DNA from: Acidobacteriota bacterium
Lineage (GTDB): Bacteria; Acidobacteriota; Terriglobia; Acidiferrales; UBA7541
Length of the DNA stretch: 64,000 nt
Assembly (NCBI GenBank): GCA_013289825.1
Contig: JABCZF010000008.1
Location: 1 to 64,000, forward strand
Direction of reading: 5' to 3'
Positions 1-9,209 of this stretch are shown in pieces (the stretch's first letter is position 1; every line of letters starts with the position of its first letter). The translations under genes were made by a program, and so were the position numbers. The notes beneath the pieces are model-generated. The model was not told the DNA's origin and made no database searches. It worked only from the letters and a program-made list of their open reading frames with translations.

Positions 1-942
1 GTAGTCCGGGAATTTTTCGTGCAGCGAGAGACAGAAAAGTTTGTGAGCCTTTGTTGCTTTTATCGAGTTCTCGAAATAATCGGTGTACGCGTCGCGCTTT
101 TTGCGGAAGTCAAACCACGCTTGCGAATACTGGTGGGTGAAAATCGGATCGTCGCCGGAAATATATTCCAGCCCTTGATACTTGATGACTGGCCGTGTCC
201 AGGCTTTCCAGCTATCCGGTGAGATATTGTGCGTCGGTGAGCCGATGGCCAGCAGGTAGATCATCATCAGCTCGCAGTAGTGCTCCCAACGTGCCTTAAG
301 GAAACCAGATTCGGGATGCCAGCCCATCGACAGCGTCGTGCCTCCGTTCAGCATCCAAGGCCAATCGACGCGCTCGTATATCTTTGTGGCGAGATCCTTG
401 ATTTCCTGGTCGGCAAAATATTGCCGAGCGGTCAGCACTCCGCAAAGAAGCAGGGAGGTGTCGATGGAAGACAACTCGCATTTTTCCCAGCGCTGGCCCG
501 TTTCCATGTGAATGAAGTGGTAGTAGAAACCGTGCTCGTGCTGGAGATCGTTCGCTAGAAAACGGAGCGTGTTGCGAACGCGCCCGAGGATATCAGCAGT
601 CTTTCCAAAACCTCGACGGTCGCCGATGCAAAGGCCGGTCAGGCCGAACCCGGTGGCTGCAATGCTAGAGAAGTCGCGAGTGTCGTTGCCATTGGCCAGG
701 GCGCGGTCTTTCACCTGGCCTGTTTTCGAGCTTGCTTCGTACCAGAAAAAGTCGAAGGCCGTGCGTTGGATTTCGTCCAGCAACTTGTTGTCCGTTCCCT
801 GATAAGGTGTTCCAGCAGGTTCGACGAAAGTTTTTTGCGAATTTGCAAAGGAGTTCAGCAGCGGCGCAAACGAGCGAGAGATAAGCCCGAGGCCGCCAAG
901 CTTTAGGACTTCTCTGCGGGGATACGAACGATGGTCAGTCAT
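1..942 (-). CDS. Secreted PF10091-type glucanase/glucoamylase family protein, 3' end outside window
   Basis: The reverse strand is open without a stop from an ATG at 942 to the window edge (314 codons). The N-terminus has a twin-arginine-like motif (YPRREVLKLGG, residues 7-17) followed by a short hydrophobic stretch, so export is likely. Motifs typical of the 'glycoamylase' family PF10091 are visible: TAFDFFWYEAS near residue 61, FSSIAATGFGLT near 91, then CELSSIDTSLLL, LSMGWHPESGF and FTHQYSQAWFDFR. PF10091 includes GH144 endo-beta-1,2-glucanases, so glucan hydrolysis is more likely than starch hydrolysis, but substrate cannot be read from sequence. It begins 28 bp after the GH3 gene on the same strand, which suggests co-transcription. 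The C-terminal part is not in the window. Confidence 0.85.
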   Translation of the reverse strand, partial: MTDHRSYPRREVLKLGGLGLISRSFAPLLNSFANSQKTFVEPAGTPYQGTDNKLLDEIQRTAFDFFWYEASSKTGQVKDRALANGNDTRDFSSIAATGFGLTGLCIGDRRGFGKTADILGRVRNTLRFLANDLQHEHGFYYHFIHMETGQRWEKCELSSIDTSLLLCGVLTARQYFADQEIKDLATKIYERVDWPWMLNGGTTLSMGWHPESGFLKARWEHYCELMMIYLLAIGSPTHNISPDSWKAWTRPVIKYQGLEYISGDDPIFTHQYSQAWFDFRKKRDAYTDYFENSIKATKAHKLFCLSLHEKFPDY

Positions 943-970
943 TTCTATTCTCTAGTTCACTTCGTCCTGT

Positions 971-3328
971 TTATTTCGTGATATCGATGGTTGCTTCAGA
1001 ACCATGCGCGGAGTCTGGACTGATCCAAATCTTTACGTGCGCAGGTTCAGCGGTATATTTGTTTTGGTCGTCCCAAAGTGCGAAGGCATCCGGGCCCAAA
1101 CGGAAAGTGACGCGCCGCGTTTCGCCTGGAGCCAGTTTGACGTGCTGGAAACCCTTGAGGGCGCGAATCGGCTGAGCCGTGCTTGTGCCTTCGAGGCGAA
1201 TGTAAAGTTGAACGATTTCCTCGCTTGCGCGAGTACCCGTGTTGGTGACGTCGGCGCCGACGGTGAGACCGGAGTTCAGCGAACGCTTCGCATCCCGGAG
1301 ACCGTCGTTCAATGTGCTAGCGCTCAATTGGGCTGAACTGGTCTCGGTCGCCCCGTAGCGGAAGCTCGTATAGGTGAGTCCGTAGCCAAACGGAAACTGC
1401 GGACTGTTTTGCTCGTCGATATAGCGCGAAATAAATTTGTCCGATCCTTCCCAGGGAGGTTTGGTGAGGTCGGCATTGCCCGCGGGACGTCCGGTGTTCA
1501 AGGCGTTGTAGTAGAGCGGTTCCTGACCGACGCTGCGCGGCCAGGTCACAGGCAGCTTTCCGGTGGGGTTAGCATCTCCAAAGAGTGTGCGCACAAGAGC
1601 AGCGCCCGCCTGCACTCCCGGAAACCACGCTGCAAGGACTGCAGGAACATGTTCGAACGCCCAGGGAAGCGTGAGCGGTCTTCCGCTAAACAACACCAGT
1701 GTGACGGGCTTTCCAGTTGCAACAATTGCTTCCAAGAGCTGCTGCTGGCGGCCTGGAAGTCCGAGATGCGCTCGGGAAGCGGCTTCGCCGGTCATGGCCG
1801 AACCGTTTTCGCCCAGAGCAAGAATTACGGTGTCCGATTCCTCGGCGGTCTTGACGGCTTCGGCCAATTGCTCGTCGGAGCCTTTGATTATTTCACTGCC
1901 CTTCGCGTAGCGCACATGATCGGCGCCCAACTTCTGGATCAGCGCAGCGCGCAGGGTGACCACGTCCTCTGTGCGGCCTTGCGCAGTCCACGAGCCGAGC
2001 ATGACGGCAGCGTCATCCGCGAGCGGTCCGATGAGAGCGACCTTTTTCGATTCGCTAGAAAGAGGAAGCAGGGGCGATCCGCTGGCTAAAGGGGAATCTT
2101 TCAGCAGCACGAAAGAGCGCTCCGCAGCCGCGCGCGCCAGCGCCACGCTTTCAGGCTGAAGCATTGTGCCTGCTTCCTGTTTTTCGTCTGCGTAGGGTTG
2201 TTCGAACAGACCCAGCGCAAACTTGACGCGCAGAACGTGGCGAACCGCCTCGTCCACGGCCGATTCGGGGACTTGGCCGGCGCCCACCAGATTCACAAGA
2301 TTGTCGTGGTAAAAGCTGCTGACCATATCCATTTCCACGCCTGCCAGGATCGCTCTTCGCGCAGCGCTGGCGGGATCATTGGCGATGCCATGGGGAATTA
2401 GCTCGGCGACGGAAGTCCAGTCGCTGTCGACGATTCCCCGGAAGCCCCATTCTTTGCGCAAAATTTGTTTGATAGTGAAAGGATTTGCCGAAGTGGGGAC
2501 ACCATTCAGGGAATTAAATCCAGTCATGATCGTGGCAGCGCCGGCGTCGACAGCCGCGTGGAAAGGGGGCAGGTAAAATTCTCGAAGAGTGTGTTCGGAA
2601 ATCTCCACCGAGTTGTAGTCCCGGCCACCTTCGGCGGCTCCATAGCCTACAAAATGTTTGGGGCATGCGGCGATGCTATCTGGAGCTGAGAGCCGTTCAC
2701 CTTGGTAGCCGAGCACATAGGCTCGCGCCATGGCCTCGCCCAGGTAAGGGTCTTCTCCGGAGCCTTCGGCCATCCTTCCCCATCGCGCGTCGCGCGCGAT
2801 ATCGACCATTGGGGAAAACGCCCAGCGAATACCCGTAGCCGATGCTTCCCGGGCAGCCACTCGCGCTGCTTTTTGGACGATCTCGGGGTCCCAAGTGGAT
2901 GCCAATCCCAGGGGAATCGGGAACTCGGTGCGAAAGCCGTGTATCACGTCCAAACCGAACACGATGGGGATCCGCAAGCGGGATTTCTCAACCGCGATAC
3001 GTTGAAAGGCATTCGAGTCGTGCGCGTTGGTTATATTAAACAGCGCGCCAATCTCACCCTTTTGGATCATGTCGTTGTAGTCGGTGCGACCGGTGCCGGG
3101 CCCCGTCGGTTGTCCGGCTGAGTACTGAACCAATTGGCCGACCTTTTCTACCAGGGTCATCTTGTCGAGGAGGGCATCTATCTTTTGTTCCCCGACGGAA
3201 TCGTTGAGACTGGAGCGGAATGGTGCGCTATTGGACGCCACAGCAGCTGCATTTTCCTGAGTAGTGGCAGATTGGCAAAACACCAAGAAGCAGGAAATGA
3301 TTGTGAATCGAATGAGCGGGTTGAGCAC
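971..3328 (-). CDS. bglX: GH3 beta-glucosidase (BglX-like), secreted
   Basis: 785-residue glycoside hydrolase family 3 enzyme, expected to remove glucose from beta-glucan oligosaccharides in the periplasm. A hydrophobic signal segment occupies residues 5-20. The GH3 TIM-barrel domain contains the KHFVGYG loop (Lys224-His225) and the nucleophile motif GFRGIVDSDW with Asp303 as the expected nucleophile. The alpha/beta sandwich domain follows, and a C-terminal fibronectin-III-like domain is seen (VQLYIRLEG, RALKGFQHVKLAPGE). Length is normal for BglX. The start is GTG, with a GGAG about 12 nt upstream. It is the first gene of a pair with the PF10091 glucanase and lies back-to-back with a lacI-type regulator, a layout seen in oligosaccharide-use loci. 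Specific substrate is inferred, not shown. Confidence 0.93.
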   Translation of the reverse strand: MLNPLIRFTIISCFLVFCQSATTQENAAAVASNSAPFRSSLNDSVGEQKIDALLDKMTLVEKVGQLVQYSAGQPTGPGTGRTDYNDMIQKGEIGALFNITNAHDSNAFQRIAVEKSRLRIPIVFGLDVIHGFRTEFPIPLGLASTWDPEIVQKAARVAAREASATGIRWAFSPMVDIARDARWGRMAEGSGEDPYLGEAMARAYVLGYQGERLSAPDSIAACPKHFVGYGAAEGGRDYNSVEISEHTLREFYLPPFHAAVDAGAATIMTGFNSLNGVPTSANPFTIKQILRKEWGFRGIVDSDWTSVAELIPHGIANDPASAARRAILAGVEMDMVSSFYHDNLVNLVGAGQVPESAVDEAVRHVLRVKFALGLFEQPYADEKQEAGTMLQPESVALARAAAERSFVLLKDSPLASGSPLLPLSSESKKVALIGPLADDAAVMLGSWTAQGRTEDVVTLRAALIQKLGADHVRYAKGSEIIKGSDEQLAEAVKTAEESDTVILALGENGSAMTGEAASRAHLGLPGRQQQLLEAIVATGKPVTLVLFSGRPLTLPWAFEHVPAVLAAWFPGVQAGAALVRTLFGDANPTGKLPVTWPRSVGQEPLYYNALNTGRPAGNADLTKPPWEGSDKFISRYIDEQNSPQFPFGYGLTYTSFRYGATETSSAQLSASTLNDGLRDAKRSLNSGLTVGADVTNTGTRASEEIVQLYIRLEGTSTAQPIRALKGFQHVKLAPGETRRVTFRLGPDAFALWDDQNKYTAEPAHVKIWISPDSAHGSEATIDITK

Positions 3329-3678
3329 GTTTTTCTGAACTCCGATGGCGCCGTTAACTAGCCGTCCTTTTCAACGCTGAAAGCCTCAACACCTTAGTCG
3401 AATCTTTTCGAGATTGAGGATTGGAATGGCAAGCAATTTTGAGTTCTGAGCCTCCGCCAGACTACCAGCAAAATCCTTATTCTTAAGGGAATTATTCCGT
3501 TGGCCAGTCCGCGCAGAGGCCTCCTTGCCGGGCTCTCCCACGCCGAAGCAGCATAGTAAACCGATTTAGTAGGATACACAAGCGGGGAAGCGCTGATTCC
3601 AGGCCAGTCAACCGATACCCCATCTTGGACCTTGTTCTCGCTTGGTCCCCTGTGGGAGACTAGCAACCCAGAAGCCCT
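3329..3678. other. Divergent regulatory region between GH3 and lacI-type genes
   Basis: About 350 bp without a plausible gene. It must hold the promoters for the leftward glucanase operon and the rightward regulator gene. The one clear element is the palindrome at 3557-3568, listed separately. No terminator or RNA structure was recognised. Confidence 0.5.
3557..3568. promoter_or_regulatory. Candidate LacI-family operator
   Basis: TAAACCGATTTA is a 12-bp dyad, symmetric at 10 of 12 positions, with a CG step exactly at its centre. LacI/GalR-family operators usually have this form: AT-rich arms around a central CG. It lies about 110 bp upstream of the lacI-type start and between the two divergent genes. 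Function is inferred from form and place. Confidence 0.5.
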
Positions 3679-4743
3679 ATGCCCCGTCCAAAATCGAATG
3701 GCACTTCCGCCGTGCGGAAAACCACTGGCGCGGGGGTGAGCCTGAAACATCTCGCCGAGCACCTCGGTTTGTCCCAGGCGGCAGTGTCCTTCGTGATCAA
3801 CCGTTCGCCCGCTGCAAAGTCGATTCCACCTCGCACCCAGGAGCTGATTCGTACGGCCGCACGGGAGTTGAACTACCGGCCGAATCATCTCGCCAGGTCC
3901 TTGCGGCAGCAGCGGAGCTTCACCATCGGTGTGGTCGTCCCGGAGATCAGTGAGGGCTATGCGGCTTTGGTGATGTCCGGCATAGAGGATCACCTGCTGC
4001 AAGAAGGCTATTTTTATTTTGTGGTGAGCCATCGCCACCGGAATGAACTTATCAAAGAATATCCGTTGTTGCTGCAACAGCGGGCGGTGGAAGGCTTGAT
4101 CGTTGTCGATACGGTACTTTCGGAAAGAGTGGATGTTCCCAGCGTGGCTGTTTCCGGACACCGGGAAGTGCCGGGAGTGACGAACATCGTCCTCAACCAC
4201 TCGCGGGCGGCATGCCTCGCGCTGCAACATCTTGCTAGCCTCGGGCACCAGGAGATGGCATTCATTAAGGGACAAGCGTTCAGTTCTGATACGGAAGTAC
4301 GCTGGGAAGCGGTACGCGAGGCGGCCGAGAGATTAGGGATCGACGTTAGGGAGCAGCTGACCGGGCAGCTTGAAGGCGAATCGTCTTCGCCCCTGCTTGG
4401 GTATCAAGTGACGCAAAAGCTTCTGGCCTCGGGAGAACCGTTCACGGCGCTATTTAGTTTTAACGATATTTCCGCCATCGGGGCGATTCATGCGCTGCGG
4501 GAAGCTGGCCGCCGGGTGCCCGAGGATGTCTCGGTCGTCGGGTTCGACGATATTCAGAGTGCAGCGTTCCAGAATCCCGCGCTAACCACCGTTCGACAGC
4601 CCTTGCGCCAGATGGGGATGATCGCGGCGGAAATTCTGCTGCGGCGGATTACCGCGCCCGCGAAGACACCACATCCGAAGGAAATTGTGGTCGAGCCTGA
4701 ATTGATTGTGCGAGCCAGCACGGCTCGTCATCCGAGCGCTTAG
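3679..4743 (+). CDS. LacI/GalR-family transcriptional regulator
   Basis: 354-residue regulator. Residues 20-40 form the family helix-turn-helix (VSLKHLAEHLGLSQAAVSFV), followed by the hinge-helix region ELNYRPNHLARSL at about 63-75 and a periplasmic-binding-protein-like effector domain (IGVVVPEIS, later FSFNDISAIGAIHALREAG and VPEDVSVVGFDDIQSA). The conserved ending with VRQPLRQMG and a C-terminal arm are present, so it appears intact. An N-terminal extension of about 18 residues precedes the HTH. It is divergent from the GH3/glucanase pair and is the obvious candidate to repress them, with a sugar or oligosaccharide as inducer (inference). Confidence 0.93.
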   Translation: MPRPKSNGTSAVRKTTGAGVSLKHLAEHLGLSQAAVSFVINRSPAAKSIPPRTQELIRTAARELNYRPNHLARSLRQQRSFTIGVVVPEISEGYAALVMSGIEDHLLQEGYFYFVVSHRHRNELIKEYPLLLQQRAVEGLIVVDTVLSERVDVPSVAVSGHREVPGVTNIVLNHSRAACLALQHLASLGHQEMAFIKGQAFSSDTEVRWEAVREAAERLGIDVREQLTGQLEGESSSPLLGYQVTQKLLASGEPFTALFSFNDISAIGAIHALREAGRRVPEDVSVVGFDDIQSAAFQNPALTTVRQPLRQMGMIAAEILLRRITAPAKTPHPKEIVVEPELIVRASTARHPSA

Positions 4744-4779
4744 GAACCCGGCCGAATTCCCAGTACGTTTCGTGGTTGT

Positions 4780-5868
4780 TTAGGGGGCGAGATTTACGGC
4801 GCGGTCGTAGCCGGTCATTTCCAGATAACCAACGCCGCCGAGCGGCGTCTTTCCACGGTGGCCCCCAAGAGTGATAGCGCCTTCCCAATAGGGCGGAGCG
4901 ATTTTGGTTTTTCCGGGTAGCTCTTGTGCCGCCAGAGATGTGCGTGCTTCGAGTTCGATTTCTAGTTTTGGTATCACCATCTTCCAGGCGATGGGATAGG
5001 TCGCGTGAGTGACAGGACTGGTCCAGTTGCCGGTGAGCGGCTCCAGGATAAAGTCCGCGGCACGCAGATGTGTGGATTTGCCGCGCGCATCAACATACGT
5101 GCCTGAAGAAAATGGATCGCGCGAACCGTCTTTGCGGCGGATACGAAAGAGCATCAATTCCGTGTTGTCTTCGAGTTGCAGACTCAGCCAGTCCCAGCCG
5201 ATTTGCCCGTCTTCCAGTTGGTGGGTGAAGAATTCATGGTCCATCCAGGCCAGGCCAGTTACTTGGACCTTTTCGCCATGCAAGTCGATGGTTCCATTCG
5301 CGGTGAGCCGAGTCAGCGAAACATACAAAGACGCGCGGCCCGAGCCTTGCGATTTTTGACTAACGCCGTTTTCGCCGTGAATGACGGGCGGCTTTTCCGG
5401 ATGAAGCGTCAGATGCAATTGAAACGCGTTCTCGATGGCTTGCAGTTTTTGATCTGAACCCTCCCACTGGATTTGCCAGTTGCCGTTCCAGATGCGGGCG
5501 GCCGATCTGCTCACGCCGGCGATTCCCGGGCCGGCACGATTGATTCTTTCCGAGTGATAGAACTTCCCACTATCCAAATCGCTGAGCGCGAGGTGTGTCA
5601 GATAGAGATCCTTTATGTCCCAAGTCGCGGCTTGAGCGGGATTGCGGCTGACGGCCTGGCGGAAAAATGTCAGTTCGAATCCGTAGTGACGGCCGTTTGC
5701 GGATTGTAGATTTCCCGTGTAGTACCACCACTCCGTCTGAAATTCAGGATGATCGAAATAATCCTTGGGAAATTCGAACCGGTAGCCGGGCACTGCCGTG
5801 CGGTACTGCGCCGCCAGCGGGTGGAGAATCAAAAGCGCCCCTCCGAGGGCTCGAAGCCTATTCCTCAC
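4780..5868 (-). CDS. AttH/CrtC-like lipocalin-domain protein, exported
   Basis: 362-residue protein. The chosen GTG start at 5868 has GAGG six bases upstream and overlaps the end of the permease gene by 11 bp; starts further upstream would run deep into the permease. It begins with a short hydrophobic signal (LRALGGALLILHPLAAQ). Family features follow: FPKDYFDHPEFQTEWWYYTG at about residues 31-50, HGENGVSQKS, WMDHEF and GWDWLSLQLEDN. These match the AttH / carotenoid 1,2-hydratase (PF07143/PF17186) group, which often accompanies FtsX-type ABC transporters. There is no carotenoid pathway here, so a role with the neighbouring transporter is more likely than carotenoid hydration. Molecular function is unknown. 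Confidence 0.85.
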   Translation of the reverse strand: MRNRLRALGGALLILHPLAAQYRTAVPGYRFEFPKDYFDHPEFQTEWWYYTGNLQSANGRHYGFELTFFRQAVSRNPAQAATWDIKDLYLTHLALSDLDSGKFYHSERINRAGPGIAGVSRSAARIWNGNWQIQWEGSDQKLQAIENAFQLHLTLHPEKPPVIHGENGVSQKSQGSGRASLYVSLTRLTANGTIDLHGEKVQVTGLAWMDHEFFTHQLEDGQIGWDWLSLQLEDNTELMLFRIRRKDGSRDPFSSGTYVDARGKSTHLRAADFILEPLTGNWTSPVTHATYPIAWKMVIPKLEIELEARTSLAAQELPGKTKIAPPYWEGAITLGGHRGKTPLGGVGYLEMTGYDRAVNLAP

Positions 5869-8413
5869 GGACGGCCTCGATCGGATCGAGCCGCACAGCA
5901 ACTTGCGCGGGATACAAACCGGCCAGCACCGTGGCCACGTAAACCATGCCGATGGCGAACAGCAAAACGGCGACCGGCCAGTGGAAGCGGATGGTCCAGC
6001 CAAAAGACTGTTTGTTTATGACATAGATGAGGATGAGCGAGAGAGCGAATCCGAGGGCCAGTCCCGCGAAATTCGCGAGCAGACCCAGCAGACCGGCCTC
6101 GACGAGAATTTGCTTGCGCACCTGCCCGGTTGCCGCGCCGAGAAAGCGCAGTAATCCGATTTCGCGGCGGCGGTCAATGACAAGAGCAAGCAGTGCACCG
6201 GCAATGCCCATCACCGCAACAATCACCGCGACAGCCTCCAGCGCATACGTTATGGCGAAAGTGCGGTCGAAAATACGGATAGCCTCGGTGCGCAAATCGC
6301 GATTTGAAAACAACAACACACGATAGCCAGCAGAGGCTTCGGTGATCTCCTCGCGCACAGTCTCGGCCGAAGCATGGGGAGCGACATAGATGGCCAGATT
6401 TGAAGGAGCGGGGTCCGGGAGGTAGCGCAGCATCGTTTGGCGATCCATCAGAATGCTGCCGCGTTCGCTGCCGTAGTCATAGTAAACGTCCACGATGCGA
6501 AACGACGGCCGGGCGGCGCCAAGCGCGAGCGTGAGGCTATCGCCGGCGCGCACATGATGCTTGTAGGTGAACGGTTCGCTGACAACGACCGCATCGGCAT
6601 TGCGGATCTGCGAGAGGACCTGCTCGGATGGCCGGCCGGAAAAAAAGTTCGATTGGTGATCGGAGCGCAGGGCGCTCAAATCCACTGAGGCCAAGGTCGC
6701 GGGCATTCCGTCGTAGCTGATTTCATAGGCGCGCAGGCGGTCGACTCCCGCGATGCCGGGCAGCTCGCTTATTCTGTCCGCCAATTCAAGAGAGACGGTC
6801 GGATGGCGGTCAGGAGCCGGCTCACCGGCAGGACGCAGATAGAGATCGGCGGGAAGCCTGTCGTTCATCCACAGCAAGACCGTTTCGCGGAAGCTGCCCA
6901 CCATGATTCCGACCGAAGTCATCATCGCGATGGCGGTGGAAAGGGCGCCTACAAGCACCGAAGTACGGCGAAGCGAGGCGGAGAGGCTTTGTGCCGCCAG
7001 AAGAGCTTCGACCCCCAGGGTTCTTCCCAGCCACCGGGAAAAGAGAGAGATAAATGCATCTGTGAAAGCCGGAATGGCCAGCGCGGACGCGACGACCAGC
7101 AAGACCGCGGCGAGATAGCCGAACACGGGCTTGCCTTCGACCGCCGGAAGGCGGGTTGCCGCAACAGCTAAGATGCCCAGGATCAGCGCAAGCCACAGAT
7201 CGCGCGATTTGTGCACGCGCGCGGTGTACTCGCGCCGGCCGCGTGCCATAGCTTCCACAGGAGAGACGAGCGACGCTTCGCGGGCGGGCGAGAGTGCGGA
7301 AACGATAGCGACGCCAAAGCCGATGACGAAAGCAAGCAGTACGGACCACGCGCTCAGTTCGATAGCTCCCGGGCGGCTGCTTACATACAGTGACTCGACG
7401 GTTGCGGCCATGAGCTTCACCGCGCCAGAGGCCATTGCGCGGCCGACGGGGAGACCAAGCGCGGCTCCAGCCAAGCCGAAAAAAGCCGCCTCGCCGAGGA
7501 AAGCCACAAGCACTGCTCGGCGGCTGGCGCCCAGGGCGCGAACGATTCCGGTTTCCGGGCGGCGGCGAACGACAGAAACGGAAATGGTGTTGTAGATGAG
7601 AAATGCACCTACAATCAGCGCGATGTAACTGAGCAACCGCAGATTCCAGCGGAAGGCCGCAAGCATTCGGCGATTTTCGTTTGTGCCCGTTCCCTGCAAG
7701 CGCACTTCGACGCCGGCGGGCAACGCGGCACGCACGCGCTGCTGCCATTGTTCGAGACCGGGGACTTCGGGGGTTTTTAAGAGGATGCGATCGACGCGGC
7801 CGAACCTGTTCAGCGCGCGTTGCGCTGTTGCTAGATCCATCACGATGGCACACTCGCGGCCGTTCGAATCCGGGTAAACGCCGCGGACTGTGAATTCGCG
7901 GACTTGGTCGTTGATCAGCAAACTCACGGTGTCGCCGGGCTTCCTTCCTAGGCTCGCGCCAACCCAAACGCTGTCCGCGTTTTGCAAGTGCTGCATGGCA
8001 TCCTGCGACGGCGAAAGAGTTTCACTCGAGCTAGATCCCAAGATCACGCCGCTCCTGTCGGAGCTGGCTTCTGCGACCAAGTCGAGACCTATGAGCGGGA
8101 CGGTTTGCTTCGTGTCTCGGATGACTGCAGCGTCTTCGATTCGCGCTGAAAGACGAATGGAATAAGGAAGCGTTGCGATCGTACCCACGACTGTTTCCGG
8201 CACACCACCGGACGCGACGACTTCCAGATCGTTGTCGCCCCCCAGAGTTTCCATGGACGCGTGGAAGGAGCCGGTTGCTGCCGCTCCGGCAAGATCGATC
8301 GCAAGGACCACAGCGACACCGAGAGTTACGGCAAGGACTGTAAGCATTGCGCGCACCGGTTCCTGCAGCAGCGGGCGAAGCATCAAGCGATAAAAGAGGA
8401 ATAGGCGTCCCAT
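5858..8413 (-). CDS. FtsX/MacB-type ABC transporter permease (AttF/AttG-like, double-length)
   Basis: 851-residue membrane protein with an N-terminal transmembrane helix and a large extracytoplasmic region, a first FtsX helix bundle at about residues 255-385 (ALGASRRAVLVAFLGEAAFFG), a second extracytoplasmic region, and a second FtsX bundle near the C-terminus (RREIGLLRFLGAATGQVRKQ then LAGLYPAQVAVRLDPIEAVR). The repeated FtsX-like architecture resembles two permeases joined. It starts one base after the stop of the ATPase gene and overlaps the lipocalin gene, so the three genes form one operon. Such transporters act in envelope lipid, lipoprotein or peptide export; the substrate here is unknown. 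Confidence 0.92.
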   Translation of the reverse strand: MGRLFLFYRLMLRPLLQEPVRAMLTVLAVTLGVAVVLAIDLAGAAATGSFHASMETLGGDNDLEVVASGGVPETVVGTIATLPYSIRLSARIEDAAVIRDTKQTVPLIGLDLVAEASSDRSGVILGSSSSETLSPSQDAMQHLQNADSVWVGASLGRKPGDTVSLLINDQVREFTVRGVYPDSNGRECAIVMDLATAQRALNRFGRVDRILLKTPEVPGLEQWQQRVRAALPAGVEVRLQGTGTNENRRMLAAFRWNLRLLSYIALIVGAFLIYNTISVSVVRRRPETGIVRALGASRRAVLVAFLGEAAFFGLAGAALGLPVGRAMASGAVKLMAATVESLYVSSRPGAIELSAWSVLLAFVIGFGVAIVSALSPAREASLVSPVEAMARGRREYTARVHKSRDLWLALILGILAVAATRLPAVEGKPVFGYLAAVLLVVASALAIPAFTDAFISLFSRWLGRTLGVEALLAAQSLSASLRRTSVLVGALSTAIAMMTSVGIMVGSFRETVLLWMNDRLPADLYLRPAGEPAPDRHPTVSLELADRISELPGIAGVDRLRAYEISYDGMPATLASVDLSALRSDHQSNFFSGRPSEQVLSQIRNADAVVVSEPFTYKHHVRAGDSLTLALGAARPSFRIVDVYYDYGSERGSILMDRQTMLRYLPDPAPSNLAIYVAPHASAETVREEITEASAGYRVLLFSNRDLRTEAIRIFDRTFAITYALEAVAVIVAVMGIAGALLALVIDRRREIGLLRFLGAATGQVRKQILVEAGLLGLLANFAGLALGFALSLILIYVINKQSFGWTIRFHWPVAVLLFAIGMVYVATVLAGLYPAQVAVRLDPIEAVREE

Positions 8414-8414
8414 G

Positions 8415-9092
8415 TTAGCGCCGGGTGATCTCTTCTACGTTTCCGTCGCGTAGGCGCACGATGGCGTCCGCGAGCGCAGCTGCTTCCGCGCTATGCGTGG
8501 CCGTGACCGTTGCCGTGTTTAGTTCGCGCGTGAGCCGCTTCAAAAGTTCGAGGATGACGTTGCCCGTCACCGTGTCGAGATTTCCTGTGGGCTCGTCGGC
8601 GAGCAGAATGACGGGTGATTGAACGAGAGCGCGGGCGATGCCTACGCGCTGCATTTGTCCGCCGGAAAGCTGGTGCGGATAGCGGTTGCCCAAGCCATCA
8701 AGTTCCACCCAATGGAGTTTTTCGCTGGCGGCGGCGCGGGCATGGGGCTTTCCGGCAAGAAGCAGCGGGAGCTCAACGTTTTCAAAAACCGTCAGCGTAT
8801 GCAGAAGTTGAAACGATTGGAAAATGAATCCAACTTTTTCGCGGCGCAGCAGAGTCAGGCTGGCGTCCTTCAGAGTAGATGTATCGACACCGTCGAGGAG
8901 CACGCGGCCCGATGTGGGGAAATCCATAGCGCCCGCGAGATTGAGCAGAGTCGATTTGCCGCAGCCGCTGCGGCCAACCAGCGCGACGAATTCTCCGCGG
9001 TTTACCTCGAGCGAAACATCGTCAAGCGCGTGAACGCTCTGGCCATCGCTGAGGTAGTCCTTACTGACATTTTGGAGCGCGACGATGGCCAT
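8415..9092 (-). CDS. ABC transporter ATPase, LolD/MacB type
   Basis: 225-residue ATP-binding protein with Walker A GRSGCGKST at about residues 40-48, Q-loop (IFQSFQLLHTLTVFEN), signature LSGGQMQRVGIARAL, Walker B VILLADEPTGNLD and switch His in ATVTATHSAE. Length and the NLDT motif fit the LolD/MacB/FtsE group that pairs with FtsX-type permeases. First gene of the three-gene ATPase-permease-lipocalin operon (AttE-AttFG-AttH order), which supports an envelope export role. Confidence 0.93.
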   Translation of the reverse strand: MAIVALQNVSKDYLSDGQSVHALDDVSLEVNRGEFVALVGRSGCGKSTLLNLAGAMDFPTSGRVLLDGVDTSTLKDASLTLLRREKVGFIFQSFQLLHTLTVFENVELPLLLAGKPHARAAASEKLHWVELDGLGNRYPHQLSGGQMQRVGIARALVQSPVILLADEPTGNLDTVTGNVILELLKRLTRELNTATVTATHSAEAAALADAIVRLRDGNVEEITRR

Positions 9093-9209
9093 AATTCAAA
9101 GTTGTGCTTTTGCAGGACAAGACGCTGGCGACGATGCGCCCCTGCCACAGACTTGCGCCATTTCGGGCAGCTGCGCGGCCACGCAGAGAGTTCCTTTTTG
9201 AGTTTGCCG

